Part shown: piece by piece, positions 9,994 through 18,941 of the stretch
How the letters are laid out: each line of letters starts with the position of its first letter
How positions within the stretch are numbered: the stretch's first letter is position 1
From: Agathobacter sp.
Lineage (GTDB): Bacteria; Bacillota; Clostridia; Lachnospirales; Lachnospiraceae
Length of the DNA: 64,000 bases
Direction of reading: 5' to 3'
Assembly (NCBI GenBank): GCA_017409825.1
Contig: JAFQRZ010000001.1
Span: 62,001-126,000 of the forward strand
Notes under the pieces: generated by a model
What the model saw: only the letters and a program-made list of their open reading frames with translations
Told to the model about the DNA's origin: nothing
Database searches by the model: none
Translations under genes and position numbers: made by a program

Positions 9994-10605
9994 ATGGAAT
10001 TTCATGAGAAACTTCAGGAATTAAGAAAAAGAAGAGGACTTACTCAGGAAGAGTTGGCAGAAGAATTATATGTGTCGAGAACTGCTATATCAAAGTGGGA
10101 GTCGGGAAGAGGATATCCAAGTATTGATTCATTAAAGGAAATATCAAATTATTTTTCGGTAACCATTGATGAGTTGTTATCGACGGACAAACTGCTTTCT
10201 ATTGCAGAAAAGGAAAACAGAGCAAATCTAAGAGGAATGTGTGATTTATTATTTGGGTTATTGGATGTATTCGCAATTGTTTTAATTGTTTTACCGCTTT
10301 ATCCAAATGTGGTGGATGGATTTGTCTATTCAGTAAATCTATTTGCATACATTCAGACTACATCATTGAACCGTTCATTGTACTGGATTATGATTGTTTT
10401 TCTTGTTGTGATCGGATTTATAAAATTGATACTGATAAAATTAGATATGCAAAGATATAATAAGGTGGCAACAAAGGTATCAATGTCGATTAGTACCTTA
10501 TCAGTGTTATTATTTGCAATAACCAGAGAATCCTATGCAGTGGCTGTAGTATTTCTGCTATTAGTAATGAAAGGGATATTACTTTTAAAGTGTGCAAAGG
10601 TATAA
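9994..10605 (+). CDS. XRE family regulator with membrane-spanning C-terminus
   Basis: 203 residues. Residues about 5-63 are a classic Cro/C1 helix-turn-helix (LRKRRGLTQEELAEELYVS, ISKWESGRGYPS). The remainder is a set of about four hydrophobic segments, so the DNA-binding domain is tethered to the membrane. AAGGAGG lies 8 bases before ATG 9994. It probably regulates its own operon with the PAP2-like protein. Confidence 0.85.
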   Translation: MEFHEKLQELRKRRGLTQEELAEELYVSRTAISKWESGRGYPSIDSLKEISNYFSVTIDELLSTDKLLSIAEKENRANLRGMCDLLFGLLDVFAIVLIVLPLYPNVVDGFVYSVNLFAYIQTTSLNRSLYWIMIVFLVVIGFIKLILIKLDMQRYNKVATKVSMSISTLSVLLFAITRESYAVAVVFLLLVMKGILLLKCAKV

Positions 10606-10671
10606 GGACACGAAAATTTCAGTCTTGTGGAGAGATTGAAAGCGACAGAAGATTTGAATTTTATGTTGTGA

Positions 10672-10706
10672 AAAAGATGTCTATTAACTTAGATATCTTT
10701 TTTTTT
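10672..10706 (+). terminator. Rho-independent terminator
   Basis: Arms AAAGATGTCT and AGATATCTTT with a nine-base T run. Ends the PAP2/XRE operon. Confidence 0.75.
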
Positions 10707-10800
10707 GAAAAAACTATTGAAATTAATTTTTAATTCACTTAGGCTTATTATAGGACGTCCAAATAATATGATTTTTACTGCTTTACAGGAGGAAGTTTTG

Positions 10801-11787
10801 ATGAAGAAAGTTTTAGATACTTATTCAAGTAAAAACGATATAAATATAAAACAGATTGTAGCCTATAAAGATAATATACTTGAAATTGAAGAGTATAAAG
10901 ATGGTTTTAAAAAGGACGATACAATGAATGTAATGAGTGTCACAAAATCTGTAACAGCATTGCTGATAGGTATTGCCATTGACCAAGGTTTGATAAAAAG
11001 TGTAGACGACTTTGTGATGGACTATTACAAGGAAACTTACACTCCTAAAAGAGGAGAGCAAACTATATTTAAAGTTACAATTAAACATTTGCTTACAATG
11101 ACAGCGCCCTATAAGGGAAAGAGCGAACCTTGGACAAAGGTTTGCACGTCGGAAGATTGGACATTGACAACATTGGATGTTTTGGGTGGTCGCAAAGGTA
11201 TCACTAATGAATTCAGATATCACACTCTCGGTGTTCAAATCCTTTTGGGAATTATCAGAATTACAAGTGGTATGAATGTGCTTGATTTTGCTAACGAATA
11301 TCTTTTTAAGCCTTTAGGGATTGTGGCAAGAAGCAATGCAGGTTGTGAGAGCAAAGATGACCAGTTTGAGTATTTAATGAACAGAAATGACCATGGAAAG
11401 GTTTGGTTTTTGGACCCGACAGGTATGCCAACCGCGGGTTGGGGATTATCTCTTTCTGCTTATGAAATGGCACAGATAGGATTGATGGTGCTTAATAATG
11501 GAGTATATAACAATGCCCGTATTGTAAGTGAGCATTGGATTGAAATGATGACAAAATCCTACATATCTACCGATGAGAAATTTGGAAATCAGGATTATGG
11601 TTTTTTATGGTGGCTCCCTCACAGAACAAGAGATGTAATTGCCGCTATAGGTGATGGTGGTAATATCATTTATGTTGATAGAAAAAATCAAATTGTAGTA
11701 GCCATAACTGCACATTTTAAGCCTATGGTTTTTGACAGAGTAGAATATATTGAAAAAAACATTGTTGAAGCATTAACAGAGAGATAA
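10801..11787 (+). CDS. serine hydrolase, beta-lactamase/penicillin-binding family (class C like)
   Basis: 328 residues. The nucleophile motif is SVTK (S-x-x-K) in NVMSVTKSVTALLIG. It is followed by FRYHTLGVQILLG, which has Tyr-His in place of the usual YSN, and by PTAGWGLSLSAYEMAQIG, typical of the beta-lactamase-related hydrolases. ATG 10801 is preceded by GGAGG; the frame extends 32 codons upstream but overlaps the terminator. No signal peptide is seen with this start, so it is probably cytoplasmic and an esterase or peptidase rather than a drug-resistance lactamase. Confidence 0.8.
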   Translation: MKKVLDTYSSKNDINIKQIVAYKDNILEIEEYKDGFKKDDTMNVMSVTKSVTALLIGIAIDQGLIKSVDDFVMDYYKETYTPKRGEQTIFKVTIKHLLTMTAPYKGKSEPWTKVCTSEDWTLTTLDVLGGRKGITNEFRYHTLGVQILLGIIRITSGMNVLDFANEYLFKPLGIVARSNAGCESKDDQFEYLMNRNDHGKVWFLDPTGMPTAGWGLSLSAYEMAQIGLMVLNNGVYNNARIVSEHWIEMMTKSYISTDEKFGNQDYGFLWWLPHRTRDVIAAIGDGGNIIYVDRKNQIVVAITAHFKPMVFDRVEYIEKNIVEALTER

Positions 11788-11806
11788 TTTTCAGTTTGTC
11801 AGAGCG

Positions 11807-11840
11807 TCAAATTCCAATTTGTCGAATAGTTTACAACTTA
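11807..11840. repeat. junction palindrome, degenerate copy 3
   Basis: Keeps the left half (CAAATTCCAATTTGTCGAAT) of the junction element, 20 bases after a stop codon; the right half has been lost. Confidence 0.45.
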
Positions 11841-11886
11841 AGAGTTGATAAAAAGCATTACAATGCATATTTTGCAGACTTAGCAA

Positions 11887-11914
11887 CACAGGCTGCTATC
11901 AATAACAAGTAGTT
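11887..11914 (+). repeat. dispersed structured element, copy B (core only)
   Basis: Only the core CACAGGCTGCTATCAATAAC plus AAGTAG remains, in the intergenic stretch 11788-12010. Its 5' flank (ACACAGG) matches copy C, not copies A, D and E. Confidence 0.6.
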
Positions 11915-11963
11915 GGCGCTTATCTATATGATTTAGTGTAAAGAATATAGTGAGTTGAAATTC

Positions 11964-12005
11964 AAAGGCTCCATATCAATCAGAAATGGTTGATATGGAG
12001 CCTTT
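11964..12005. terminator. strong hairpin between convergent genes
   Basis: Near-perfect 16-bp arms AAAGGCTCCATATCAA/TTGATATGGAGCCTTT. Likely terminator for the MATE gene on the minus strand and usable from the plus side too. Confidence 0.75.
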
Positions 12006-12010
12006 ATAGT

Positions 12011-13360
12011 CTAATCATTATTTTGGGGTGCAAATAGTTTTTGTCGATAAAGAATCACAAGAACCAGAACGGAAGTTATTAAGTCTGTGATTGGCTGGGC
12101 AAGGAGAATACCCTTAAATTTGAAGAAGAAGGTACCTATCATCAGGATTGGAATGAATAAGAGTCCCTGTCTGCTTAAAGTTGAAATTAAAGTGGCTTTT
12201 CCGTTGCCAGTAGCCTGAAATACACAGGTAGTTATTAGGATGATTGCACTACAAGCAATACCTAATAGCTGACAGCGTAATATGAGAGCACCATTTGTTA
12301 TGATTTTACTGTCATTCATAAAAAAAGAAATGAGAGTCGGTGCAAATATTGCCATAATCGAAGCACATATGAGAGAGAGACTAATCTCAAAGGTATAAAG
12401 GAACTTTAAGATTTTTTTCAATCGTTCATAATTTTTTCGTCCATAATTGTATCCAATTAGTGGTAAAGAGGAAAAGGAACAGGATACCAAAAGCATGGTA
12501 GAAATCATTGTGCATCTTCCGGCGATGCTCCATGCTGCAATTACATCATTCCCAAAAGGAACGAGAGTGCGGTTGGTTATGGTCATTGCAAAGCTGTTCA
12601 TTACATTGTTTAAAGCAGCAGGAATACCGACAGAAAATACATTTTTTATATCATTCGTGCTTAGTTTAAAATATTTGTAATGTATACTAATCCAACTTGT
12701 CTTTTTATAAAAGAACGCATAAGTAACAAGTGAAACAATATTTGCAATTACGGTTGCAATCGCAGCACCGGATGCACCCATGTCAAAACCAAAAATGAAA
12801 ATAGGATCTAATACAATATTTGTAACCGAACCGGCTATAGAACCAATCATTGAGGAAGTTGCCAAGCCTTCGGTACGAAGCAGATTCATAGGTGTATTGC
12901 AGGCTAAGATAAAAGGTGCTCCAAGAACAATGTAAGTATAATAATCCGATGCATGTGAATAGGTATTGGCATCTGTTCCAAGCAATATCAGCAGAGGTTC
13001 TTTTAATAGAAAAAGTAAAAAAGCAAATATAATACCTAAAATAAATGCACCATAAAAGCATAATGCACTGATACGTTTGGTGTCTTCTTTTTGTTTCTGT
13101 CCCATAAGTCTTGAAACCATGGAACTTCCTCCGACTCCAAATATATCACCCAGAGCAATCATAATCATGAATACAGGAGATACAAGAGCAACACCAGCTA
13201 CCATATCAGCGTTGTCAGTACTGGCAATAAACCATGTATCTGCCAAATTATATAGAAGCATGATTATTTTTCCAAATACGGATGGTAGTGCCAATGCAAA
13301 AAATGCTTTTGGAATAGGTGCTGATTCAAAGATTTCGGTTTTTGAGATAGTATTTGACAT
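12011..13360 (-). CDS. MATE family multidrug/metabolite efflux transporter
   Basis: 449 residues with twelve predicted membrane helices. The N-terminal region AFFALALPSVFGKIIMLLYNLADTWFI and the repeated half around GIPAALNNVMNSFAMTITNRTLV are the MATE (MatE) signatures. It exports cationic drugs or metabolites in exchange for Na+ or H+. AAAGG precedes the start on the minus strand. It is divergent from a Crp-type regulator with about 88 bp between coding starts, which suggests that the regulator controls it. Confidence 0.9.
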   Translation of the reverse strand: MSNTISKTEIFESAPIPKAFFALALPSVFGKIIMLLYNLADTWFIASTDNADMVAGVALVSPVFMIMIALGDIFGVGGSSMVSRLMGQKQKEDTKRISALCFYGAFILGIIFAFLLFLLKEPLLILLGTDANTYSHASDYYTYIVLGAPFILACNTPMNLLRTEGLATSSMIGSIAGSVTNIVLDPIFIFGFDMGASGAAIATVIANIVSLVTYAFFYKKTSWISIHYKYFKLSTNDIKNVFSVGIPAALNNVMNSFAMTITNRTLVPFGNDVIAAWSIAGRCTMISTMLLVSCSFSSLPLIGYNYGRKNYERLKKILKFLYTFEISLSLICASIMAIFAPTLISFFMNDSKIITNGALILRCQLLGIACSAIILITTCVFQATGNGKATLISTLSRQGLLFIPILMIGTFFFKFKGILLAQPITDLITSVLVLVILYRQKLFAPQNND

Positions 13361-13448
13361 TTCTTAATCTACCTTTCTTTTTGGTATAAAATATAATATA
13401 CTATTCATAAAAAATAAGTATATGACGCATGTCACAAAAGAGGAACTA

Positions 13449-14069
13449 ATGAAAGAAGTTTTCGATGAACAGTTAAAAAGCAAATATATGAAAAAATATC
13501 AGATTGAAAAGATATTTGATACACCTGACTTGAAATTTCAGGTTATAAAATATGAAGCAGGTGAATTTATGAGTAGTAAACGTTCTCCGCTAAAATATCT
13601 TAAATTCATCGTAAAGGGAACATGGGATATTTACTCTATGGATAAAGAGGGAAAGACACATTTATTAAAACATGCAGATGCATTTACAATAATGGGAGAT
13701 GTGGAATTTTTTAGTGGAATAGAGACGGGAAATTTACAGAAAGCATGTGAAGAAGTGATTTCTATTGAATTATCTATGGATAAGTATAAGCACATGCTCT
13801 TACAAGACAACGCATTTCTTCGTTTTTTATGTCGTAGCATGACACAAAAACTTATTAATACAACGAATGATATGATGATGCATGACAGACTGGAAGAACA
13901 GTTAATCCAATATATGCGTTATGAGTGTGAGGATGGTTACTTGACTTGTATAGAAGAAGCTGCGTTTCGATTAAACCACAGCAGAAGACAGTTACATCGA
14001 GTATTGAAGAAATTAACAGAGAATCATGTGATATGCAAAGAAAGCCGTGGATGTTATAGATTGTTATAA
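13449..14069 (+). CDS. Crp/Fnr family transcriptional regulator
   Basis: 206 residues from ATG 13449 (AGAGGA 5 bases upstream); an earlier in-frame ATG at 13422 has no ribosome site. The N-terminal cupin-like barrel (FIVKGTWDIYSMDKEGKTHLLKHADAF) is a cyclic-nucleotide-binding-type sensor, but without the Arg/Ser phosphate-binding residues of CRP. The C-terminal AAFRLNHSRRQLHRVLKKLTE is the winged helix recognition region. Divergent from the MATE gene, its likely target. Confidence 0.82.
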   Translation: MKEVFDEQLKSKYMKKYQIEKIFDTPDLKFQVIKYEAGEFMSSKRSPLKYLKFIVKGTWDIYSMDKEGKTHLLKHADAFTIMGDVEFFSGIETGNLQKACEEVISIELSMDKYKHMLLQDNAFLRFLCRSMTQKLINTTNDMMMHDRLEEQLIQYMRYECEDGYLTCIEEAAFRLNHSRRQLHRVLKKLTENHVICKESRGCYRLL

Positions 14070-14114
14070 TTAAAAATGCTCAAAGTTAGTTTTGAAATTA
14101 TAGTTCATCACTCA

Positions 14115-14323
14115 CCTGTGTACCACGGTGACACAGGCTGCTATCAATAACAAGTAGAGCGATCGCTAGACTATCAGCCCCAAGATGTGTCTTGGGGCTG
14201 TGTGCAAAAGTGCCACAAAGCCATGGGAGACATGGAGTTGTGGGGAAAAAGCGATTGGGTTTTCAAGATAATCTTTATTTGAGCGACGTATGAAGTTGTT
14301 ACTTAAGATAGATGTGGTATAAT
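14115..14323 (+). repeat. dispersed structured element, copy C (variant)
   Basis: Begins with a hairpin CCTGTGT/ACACAGG instead of the A/D/E 5' part, then the core CAGGCTGCTATCAATAACAA and the perfect palindrome AGCGATCGCT. Its terminator hairpin is a different one (AGCCCCAAG/CTTGGGGCT, 14176-14199), but the right part (ATGGAGTTGTGG etc.) and the promoter TTGTTA-16-TATAAT (14296-14323) match copy A. It fills most of the gap 14070-14359. Confidence 0.72.
14296..14323 (+). promoter_or_regulatory. promoter at the end of element copy C
   Basis: TTGTTA-16-TATAAT, same boxes and spacing as 6174-6201. Drives the GNAT gene at 14360. Confidence 0.65.
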
Positions 14324-14359
14324 TGAGAAGGTAGATTAGAGGTTGTGGAGGTAATCATA

Positions 14360-14836
14360 GTGGGATTTTATAGTGTAAGAAGATTTGAAAATAGTGATGC
14401 AAATGAGGTATCTGAATTAATTATTAAGACTTTGAGAACCACAAATATTAAAGATTATTCAACAGAGTATATTGAGAATGATGTGAAAAGGTTTATTCCC
14501 AAAGGTGTAATTGAAAGGGCTGGCTGGACACATTTTTATGTTGTTTGTGATAAAGCGTGTATTGTAGGTTGTGGAGCAATTGGTTCGTATTGGGGGAAAG
14601 AAGATGAAAGTAGCTTGTTTAACATATTTGTTTTGCCAGAGTATCAAGGTAAGGGTGTTGGTAGAATGATAATGGAAACATTGGAAAATGACGAATATTT
14701 TTTAAGAGCAAAGCGTGTGGAAATTCCGGCTTCAATTACAGCGTGTGAATTCTATAAAAAAATGGGTTATACATATAAGAATGGTATTGATGTTGTCGAT
14801 GAAGAACAATTGTTTCGTTTAGAGAAATTTAGATAA
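14360..14836 (+). CDS. GNAT family N-acetyltransferase
   Basis: 158 residues from GTG 14360, which sits 8 bases after GGAGG (14347-14351); the longer frame from 14345 starts inside that site. The acetyl-CoA motif is clear: NIFVLPEYQGKGVGRMIMETLE (Q-x-x-G-x-G), followed by ITACEFYKKMGYTY, the usual GNAT C-terminal strand and helix. The acceptor is unknown. It forms a one-gene unit between element copy C and a junction palindrome. Confidence 0.87.
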   Translation: MGFYSVRRFENSDANEVSELIIKTLRTTNIKDYSTEYIENDVKRFIPKGVIERAGWTHFYVVCDKACIVGCGAIGSYWGKEDESSLFNIFVLPEYQGKGVGRMIMETLENDEYFLRAKRVEIPASITACEFYKKMGYTYKNGIDVVDEEQLFRLEKFR

Positions 14837-14877
14837 AATCCAATTTGTAAAACAGTTAGATAAATTTGAATTTCGAG
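14835..14877. repeat. junction palindrome, copy 4
   Basis: Starts at the stop codon of the GNAT gene. Same centre (AACAGTTA) and arms (AAATCCAA / TTTGAATTT) as copies 1 and 2. Its right end runs into the ribosome site CGAGG of the next gene. Confidence 0.6.
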
Positions 14878-14883
14878 GTACTT

Positions 14884-15699
14884 ATGATTCGTAAATTATA
14901 TCCTTATGGGAAGAAAAAAGCATTTAATGTTACATATGATGATGGTGTCCTACAAGATATTCGTTTTGTAGAATTATTGAATCAATATCAGCTAAAGGGT
15001 ACTTTTAATCTCAATTCATTATTAATGGAAACAGAGTTTGAATGGACGCACGAAAGCGGTTGTGTTGTTAAAAGACTAAAAATAGATGATATTCAATCTC
15101 TTTATACGGGTCATGAAATTGCAAGCCATACATTGACTCATCCGTATATGGACAGTCTTACGAAAGAAGAAATCCTATATGAATTGTCAAAGGACAAAGC
15201 TAATCTTGAGAGGATATTTGGCAAAGAAGTTAAAGGTTTTGCTGTTCCGTTTGATTATTACAGTGAGCTGATAGAGAAGTGCGTGAAAGAATGTGGTTTT
15301 GAATATGCACGCATATCAGAAGAAAGTTATTCATTCAGTCCAGAGAATGACTTCTATAAATGGCGAGCAACGATTTTTCATTGTGACGGTAAACTTGAAG
15401 ACTTAGTGCAACAGTTCGTTGAAACCGATGAAGAGCTTGCAATGTTTCAGATAGTTGGTCACACATATGACCTTGATATTGAAAATAAGTGGAATATTAT
15501 AGAAAATGTATTTGAAGTAATTAGTGAACAAAATGATATGCTTCCTATGACGACGATTGAAATAATTGCCTATCTTAAAGCGATGAATAAAGTTGAAATC
15601 ACAAACGAATATATTCAAAACAATAGTGAAAAAAGTTTATGGTTTTCCATCGATAATGTTATATGTGAAGTAAAAGCGAATGAGAAGTATATTCTGTAA
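14884..15699 (+). CDS. polysaccharide deacetylase (NodB-like) family protein
   Basis: 271 residues. Carbohydrate esterase family 4 motifs are present: NVTYDDGVLQD (motif 1, TYDDG) and ASHTLTHPYMDSL (motif 2, H-T-x-x-H with both zinc His). Family members remove N-acetyl groups from chitin, peptidoglycan or related polymers. No signal peptide is seen, so the enzyme may act inside the cell. ATG 14884 follows GAGG by 5 bases; the longer frame from TTG 14866 lies inside the palindrome. Confidence 0.82.
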   Translation: MIRKLYPYGKKKAFNVTYDDGVLQDIRFVELLNQYQLKGTFNLNSLLMETEFEWTHESGCVVKRLKIDDIQSLYTGHEIASHTLTHPYMDSLTKEEILYELSKDKANLERIFGKEVKGFAVPFDYYSELIEKCVKECGFEYARISEESYSFSPENDFYKWRATIFHCDGKLEDLVQQFVETDEELAMFQIVGHTYDLDIENKWNIIENVFEVISEQNDMLPMTTIEIIAYLKAMNKVEITNEYIQNNSEKSLWFSIDNVICEVKANEKYIL

Positions 15700-15730
15700 T
15701 TACAGATGTAGATAATGGAGAAGAATTAGA

Positions 15731-16270
15731 ATGAATAATGTTGATAGAAAGTCTCAGGCAGACCGTATATTATATGAATTTGGCTTGTTAAAGAAGTTAG
15801 AAGAATTGGGAGTGCCTCACATCATTGGAAGTTATCGAATGGATATGATGGCATGGAATGACTTGGATATTGATATTGAGAATGCTGATATGTCATTAGA
15901 CAAGTTGTATGAATTGTCTTCCTTCATTTTAAATACATTTCATCCAACATGGTATGAAGCAAAAGAAGAAATAAATGAAGAAGGGAAATTAGTTTGGTTC
16001 CATGGTTTTGAAATTATGATAACAGGAGAGCTGTGGAATATTGATTTGTGGTTCTTTGATAAGGAAACTATTGTAAATGCTGAAAAGTATTGTGATGATA
16101 TTGCTCTGAGAGCAAGTGAAATTCAAAAAGAAAGAATTATTCGGATAAAAGAGGAATTAATTGCTAGAAATCTGTATTCATTTGAAAAGTATAAAAGCCT
16201 TGATGTATATAAGGCAGTTTTGGAAAAAGATGTAGAGGATGTAGAAGAATTTTTGGAGCTATACAGTTAA
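15731..16270 (+). CDS. nucleotidyltransferase-like protein
   Basis: 179 residues. HIIGSYRMDMMAWNDLDIDI looks like the GS...DxD signature of the nucleotidyltransferase fold found in small antibiotic-modifying enzymes and MNT-type antitoxins; a later hydrophobic stretch WNIDLWFFDKE could supply the third acidic residue. The substrate cannot be named. GGAG lies 9 bases before ATG 15731. It follows the deacetylase by 31 bp and precedes the first copy of the duplicated HTH gene. Confidence 0.6.
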   Translation: MNNVDRKSQADRILYEFGLLKKLEELGVPHIIGSYRMDMMAWNDLDIDIENADMSLDKLYELSSFILNTFHPTWYEAKEEINEEGKLVWFHGFEIMITGELWNIDLWFFDKETIVNAEKYCDDIALRASEIQKERIIRIKEELIARNLYSFEKYKSLDVYKAVLEKDVEDVEEFLELYS

Positions 16271-16302
16271 AGGAGTAAAATGTGTATGAACGACATGCAG
16301 AT

Positions 16303-16353
16303 GTGTCAAAAGAAGATTGACACACCTGTATATTTTTGCTATAATAGTGTCAA
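16303..16353 (+). promoter_or_regulatory. consensus promoter with GTGTCAA operator, HTH gene copy 1
   Basis: TTGACA (16317-16322), 17 bp, TATAAT (16340-16345). GTGTCAA (16303-16309) and TTGACAC (16317-16323) form an inverted repeat that overlaps the -35 box, and a third GTGTCAA (16347-16353) follows the -10 box. Such a layout fits a repressor site. Matching sites occur in front of copy 2. Confidence 0.75.
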
Positions 16354-16377
16354 TAAATAAATGGCATAGAGGTTGTT

Positions 16378-16650
16378 ATGATTACCACATTAGAAGAAGC
16401 ATTAAATCGTATCGCTGAATTAGAATCAGAGAACCAGACATTACGCGAAGAATTAAAGCGATATAAGAATATTACACCAGCCGGTCGTCGGAAGCATGAC
16501 GAGACATGGATGGCATCGTATAATGACTTTGTTGTGAAGTATGAAGCGGGCATGTCTATTATGGAAATCGTTAATATGGGCGAGATTAGTAGAAGAACAG
16601 CATATAGGTACAAGGCATATTATGATGAAATAAATAACAAAATGAGGTGA
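16378..16650 (+). CDS. small HTH protein with coiled coil, duplicated copy 1
   Basis: 90 residues. Residues 1-30 form a leucine/glutamate-rich coiled coil (ALNRIAELESENQTLREEL). The C-terminal half ends in FVVKYEAGMSIMEIVNMGEISRRTAYRYKAYY, a helix-turn-helix like the DNA-binding tail of serine recombinases, without any catalytic domain. Nearly identical to 20799-21071. The strong promoter with an internal inverted repeat suggests autoregulation. Probably a dimeric DNA-binding regulator; targets unknown. Confidence 0.7.
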   Translation: MITTLEEALNRIAELESENQTLREELKRYKNITPAGRRKHDETWMASYNDFVVKYEAGMSIMEIVNMGEISRRTAYRYKAYYDEINNKMR

Positions 16651-16689
16651 GCTCTAAAGTGCTGTGTTCTGCAATAGGGGAGGCATTAG

Positions 16690-17538
16690 ATGCAGAAAAA
16701 TAAAATTATTACAGTTCAGAATTTACCCATTACAATTTCAAAAGAAGATATAGATGACTACATTTGTATTACGGATATTGCAGCTGCAAAATCGGATGAG
16801 TCAAGAGCGGCAGATGTTGTGCGTAATTGGCTTAGAAATAGAAGAACTCTTGAGTTTTTGTCTACTTGGGAGGAAATATATAATCCAAATTTTAAAGTGT
16901 TCGAATCTGAACACTTTAAAAAACAGGCGGGATTATTGACTTTTACACCAAGTGTATCAGAGTGGGTGGAACAGACAGATGCAATAGGTATTTTCGTAAA
17001 AAAAGGACGTTATGGTGGTACATATGCCCATAAGGATATTGCGTTTGAGTTTGCTTCAGCCATCAGTCCAGTTTTTAAATTATATTTGATAAAAGAATTT
17101 CAACGATTAAAAGAAGAAGAAAACAATCTTAAGAAGTTAGAATGGGATGCAAAGAGATTTTTATCCAAGAATAATTATTTGATTCAAACGGATGCAATCA
17201 AGAACTATATTATTCCTAATTGTGATTATAGAGATAACTTACAATGGTTACCTTATGCAGAGGAAGCCGATTTGCTGAATGTAGCATTATTTGGGTTTAC
17301 TGCAAAAGCATGGAGAGAAAGCAATCCAGAACTTGCAAAAAGTAGTAATGTAAGAGATTATGCTACGATTAACGAACTTACAGTTCTTTCAAATCTTGAA
17401 ACTCATAATGCACAGATGATTCGTGAAGGAAAATCAAAAGAAGAAAGGTTTCAAATTTTAAAAGAGATTGCAGATTATCAGATGCAAATTTTGTCTGTGG
17501 CGGATAAAATAGTACATATTGAGGAGAGTAATGTGTAA
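16690..17538 (+). CDS. KilA-N domain protein
   Basis: 282 residues. Residues about 20-140 match the KilA-N DNA-binding domain of phages and some bacterial chromosomes: ICITDIAAAKSDESRAADVVRNWLRNRRTLEFL and then GGTYAHKDIAFEFASAISPVFKLYLIKEFQRL. The rest is a helical region. AGGGGAGG precedes ATG 16690. KilA-N proteins are often phage- or defence-associated, which suits the accessory context; the function is not known. Confidence 0.85.
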   Translation: MQKNKIITVQNLPITISKEDIDDYICITDIAAAKSDESRAADVVRNWLRNRRTLEFLSTWEEIYNPNFKVFESEHFKKQAGLLTFTPSVSEWVEQTDAIGIFVKKGRYGGTYAHKDIAFEFASAISPVFKLYLIKEFQRLKEEENNLKKLEWDAKRFLSKNNYLIQTDAIKNYIIPNCDYRDNLQWLPYAEEADLLNVALFGFTAKAWRESNPELAKSSNVRDYATINELTVLSNLETHNAQMIREGKSKEERFQILKEIADYQMQILSVADKIVHIEESNV

Positions 17539-17555
17539 ATAAAACCATCAGCGGA

Positions 17556-17822
17556 AGTCTCGTCTTGCCATGTTTTACATAGCTTCCATCGAGAAACAGG
17601 GTTCCTTACTCCCGAGATAGCTATCCCTCTTTAGTGTGCCTCCCAGGCTGCAATCAATAATAAGTAGAGAGATCGCTTGACTAACAGCCCCGCTAACATA
17701 TGTAAAATATCAAATCTCCTGTTCAAACCGCAACGGTTAGGGCAGGAGATTTTTTTGTGGGGGAAAGTGCCAGGAGTCCATGGGAGACATGGAGTTGTGG
17801 AGAAAAAGCAATCGGGGTTTTG
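17556..17822 (+). repeat. dispersed structured element, copy D (full)
   Basis: Follows the KilA-N gene. Hairpin TCTCG/CGAGA with GCCAT/ATAGC, the core CAGGCTGCAATCAATAATAA, then the terminator at 17712-17757 and the ATGGAGTTGTGG tail as in A and C. Unlike A, C and E the promoter end is missing; the next gene uses its own promoter. It accounts for the stretch 17539-17830. Confidence 0.8.
17712..17757 (+). terminator. Rho-independent terminator inside element copy D
   Basis: Arms AAATCTCCTG and CAGGAGATTT with seven T. Confidence 0.87.
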
Positions 17823-17864
17823 AAATAAGTGTTAGTAACAGAATGAATTATCTTAGTTGTTTTT

Positions 17865-17906
17865 TTGTGAAAAATGTGCAATAATAGTATCATAAGAGAT
17901 ACTATT
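17865..17906 (+). promoter_or_regulatory. promoter and operator of the XRE/zeta module
   Basis: TTGTGA-17-TATCAT (17865-17893). A perfect inverted repeat AATAGTATC-6-GATACTATT (17883-17906) covers the -10 box, as expected for the autorepressor site of a toxin-antitoxin operon. Confidence 0.75.
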
Positions 17907-17922
17907 TGTAAGGAGGATGTGT

Positions 17923-18384
17923 ATGAATAATGTGGATTATATAGTTAGCACAGAAACTGGTGATATTTTAATAGAAAAAGATTCAAAACGAATTACGGAT
18001 GATATTGTGGATCAATTAGTTGCATACCGCAAAAAACTTAAATTAACACAGCAGGATATTGCAGATGCAACCGGTATGAAAAGAGCCAATATAGCAAGAA
18101 TTGAGTTGAAAAAAAATGAAGCAGCACTAGATAGTCTTGTTCGATATGCAAGAAGTATGGAGCTAGATTTGTCGGTGGAATTAGTGAGTGTACAGGAGAA
18201 TATGGTGAGAGAAAAAATCCAGTATGGAAATGTATATGAAGAAATCAAGAATCTTCAGCCACAAGACACATTGCAGTTACTGTTGAATGCGAAAACTGAG
18301 GATGAAAAGAATTTTTATGAATTAATCGGAGATTTTCTACTTCAGGTGAAACAACGAGAAGTTGTGGGAAGGAATTTATTCTAG
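17923..18384 (+). CDS. XRE family antitoxin-like regulator
   Basis: 153 residues. A Cro/C1 helix-turn-helix is centred at about residues 32-80 (YRKKLKLTQQDIADATGMKRANIARIE). ATG 17923 is 6 bases after AGGAGG; an ATG at 17917 touches that site and is unlikely. The stop overlaps the GTG start of the zeta-like toxin by one base, so the two are translationally coupled. It probably neutralises the toxin and represses the operon through the palindrome upstream. Confidence 0.82.
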   Translation: MNNVDYIVSTETGDILIEKDSKRITDDIVDQLVAYRKKLKLTQQDIADATGMKRANIARIELKKNEAALDSLVRYARSMELDLSVELVSVQENMVREKIQYGNVYEEIKNLQPQDTLQLLLNAKTEDEKNFYELIGDFLLQVKQREVVGRNLF

Positions 18385-18941
18385 TGAAGAAATATGTTGT
18401 TATAGCTGGTGTAAATGGTGCAGGAAAATCAACTCTCTATCAGATGTATGATGAATTTAAAGATATGCCAAGAATAAATGTTGATGAAATAGTAAGAGAT
18501 ATAGGTAATTGGAAAAATCCCAAGGATGTTTTTGCTGCGGGAAAAGTTGCAGTGAAAAATATAAATAAGTATTTAGAAGAAGGAATTACTTTTAATCAAG
18601 AGACTACACTGTGTGGAAATTCCATAATTAGAAATATATTGAAAGCGAAAGATAGTGGCTATTTTATTGAATTACATTATGTAGGAGTTGAATCTGCTGA
18701 AATTGCAAAAGAGAGAGTAAAATATAGAGTTAAACAAGGGGGACATGGAATACCGGAAGAGGATATTGAAAGAAGATATGTAGAAACATTTATACAGCTT
18801 AATCGAATCATAAAAGAGTGTGATTTAGTGGCACTGTATGATAATTCTGAGAAGTTCAGACGATTTGCAATATATAAGTCCGGAAATATAGTTAGATTAT
18901 CGCAAAATGTACCGAAGTGGTTTTCAAAAATAGATGTATAA
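18384..18941 (+). CDS. zeta toxin-like P-loop kinase
   Basis: 185 residues, GTG start. The Walker A motif GVNGAGKST is at residues about 9-17, and NVDEIVRDIG, FNQETTLCGNSIIRNIL and RVKYRVKQGGHGIPEEDIERRY match the zeta toxin/UDP-GlcNAc-kinase family (substrate Asp/Glu, then a lid with R-x-x-x-G-G-H-x-V/I-P). Zeta toxins phosphorylate UDP-N-acetylglucosamine and block cell-wall synthesis. The partner is an XRE protein rather than epsilon, a known alternative in chromosomal pairs. Confidence 0.85.
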   Translation: MKKYVVIAGVNGAGKSTLYQMYDEFKDMPRINVDEIVRDIGNWKNPKDVFAAGKVAVKNINKYLEEGITFNQETTLCGNSIIRNILKAKDSGYFIELHYVGVESAEIAKERVKYRVKQGGHGIPEEDIERRYVETFIQLNRIIKECDLVALYDNSEKFRRFAIYKSGNIVRLSQNVPKWFSKIDV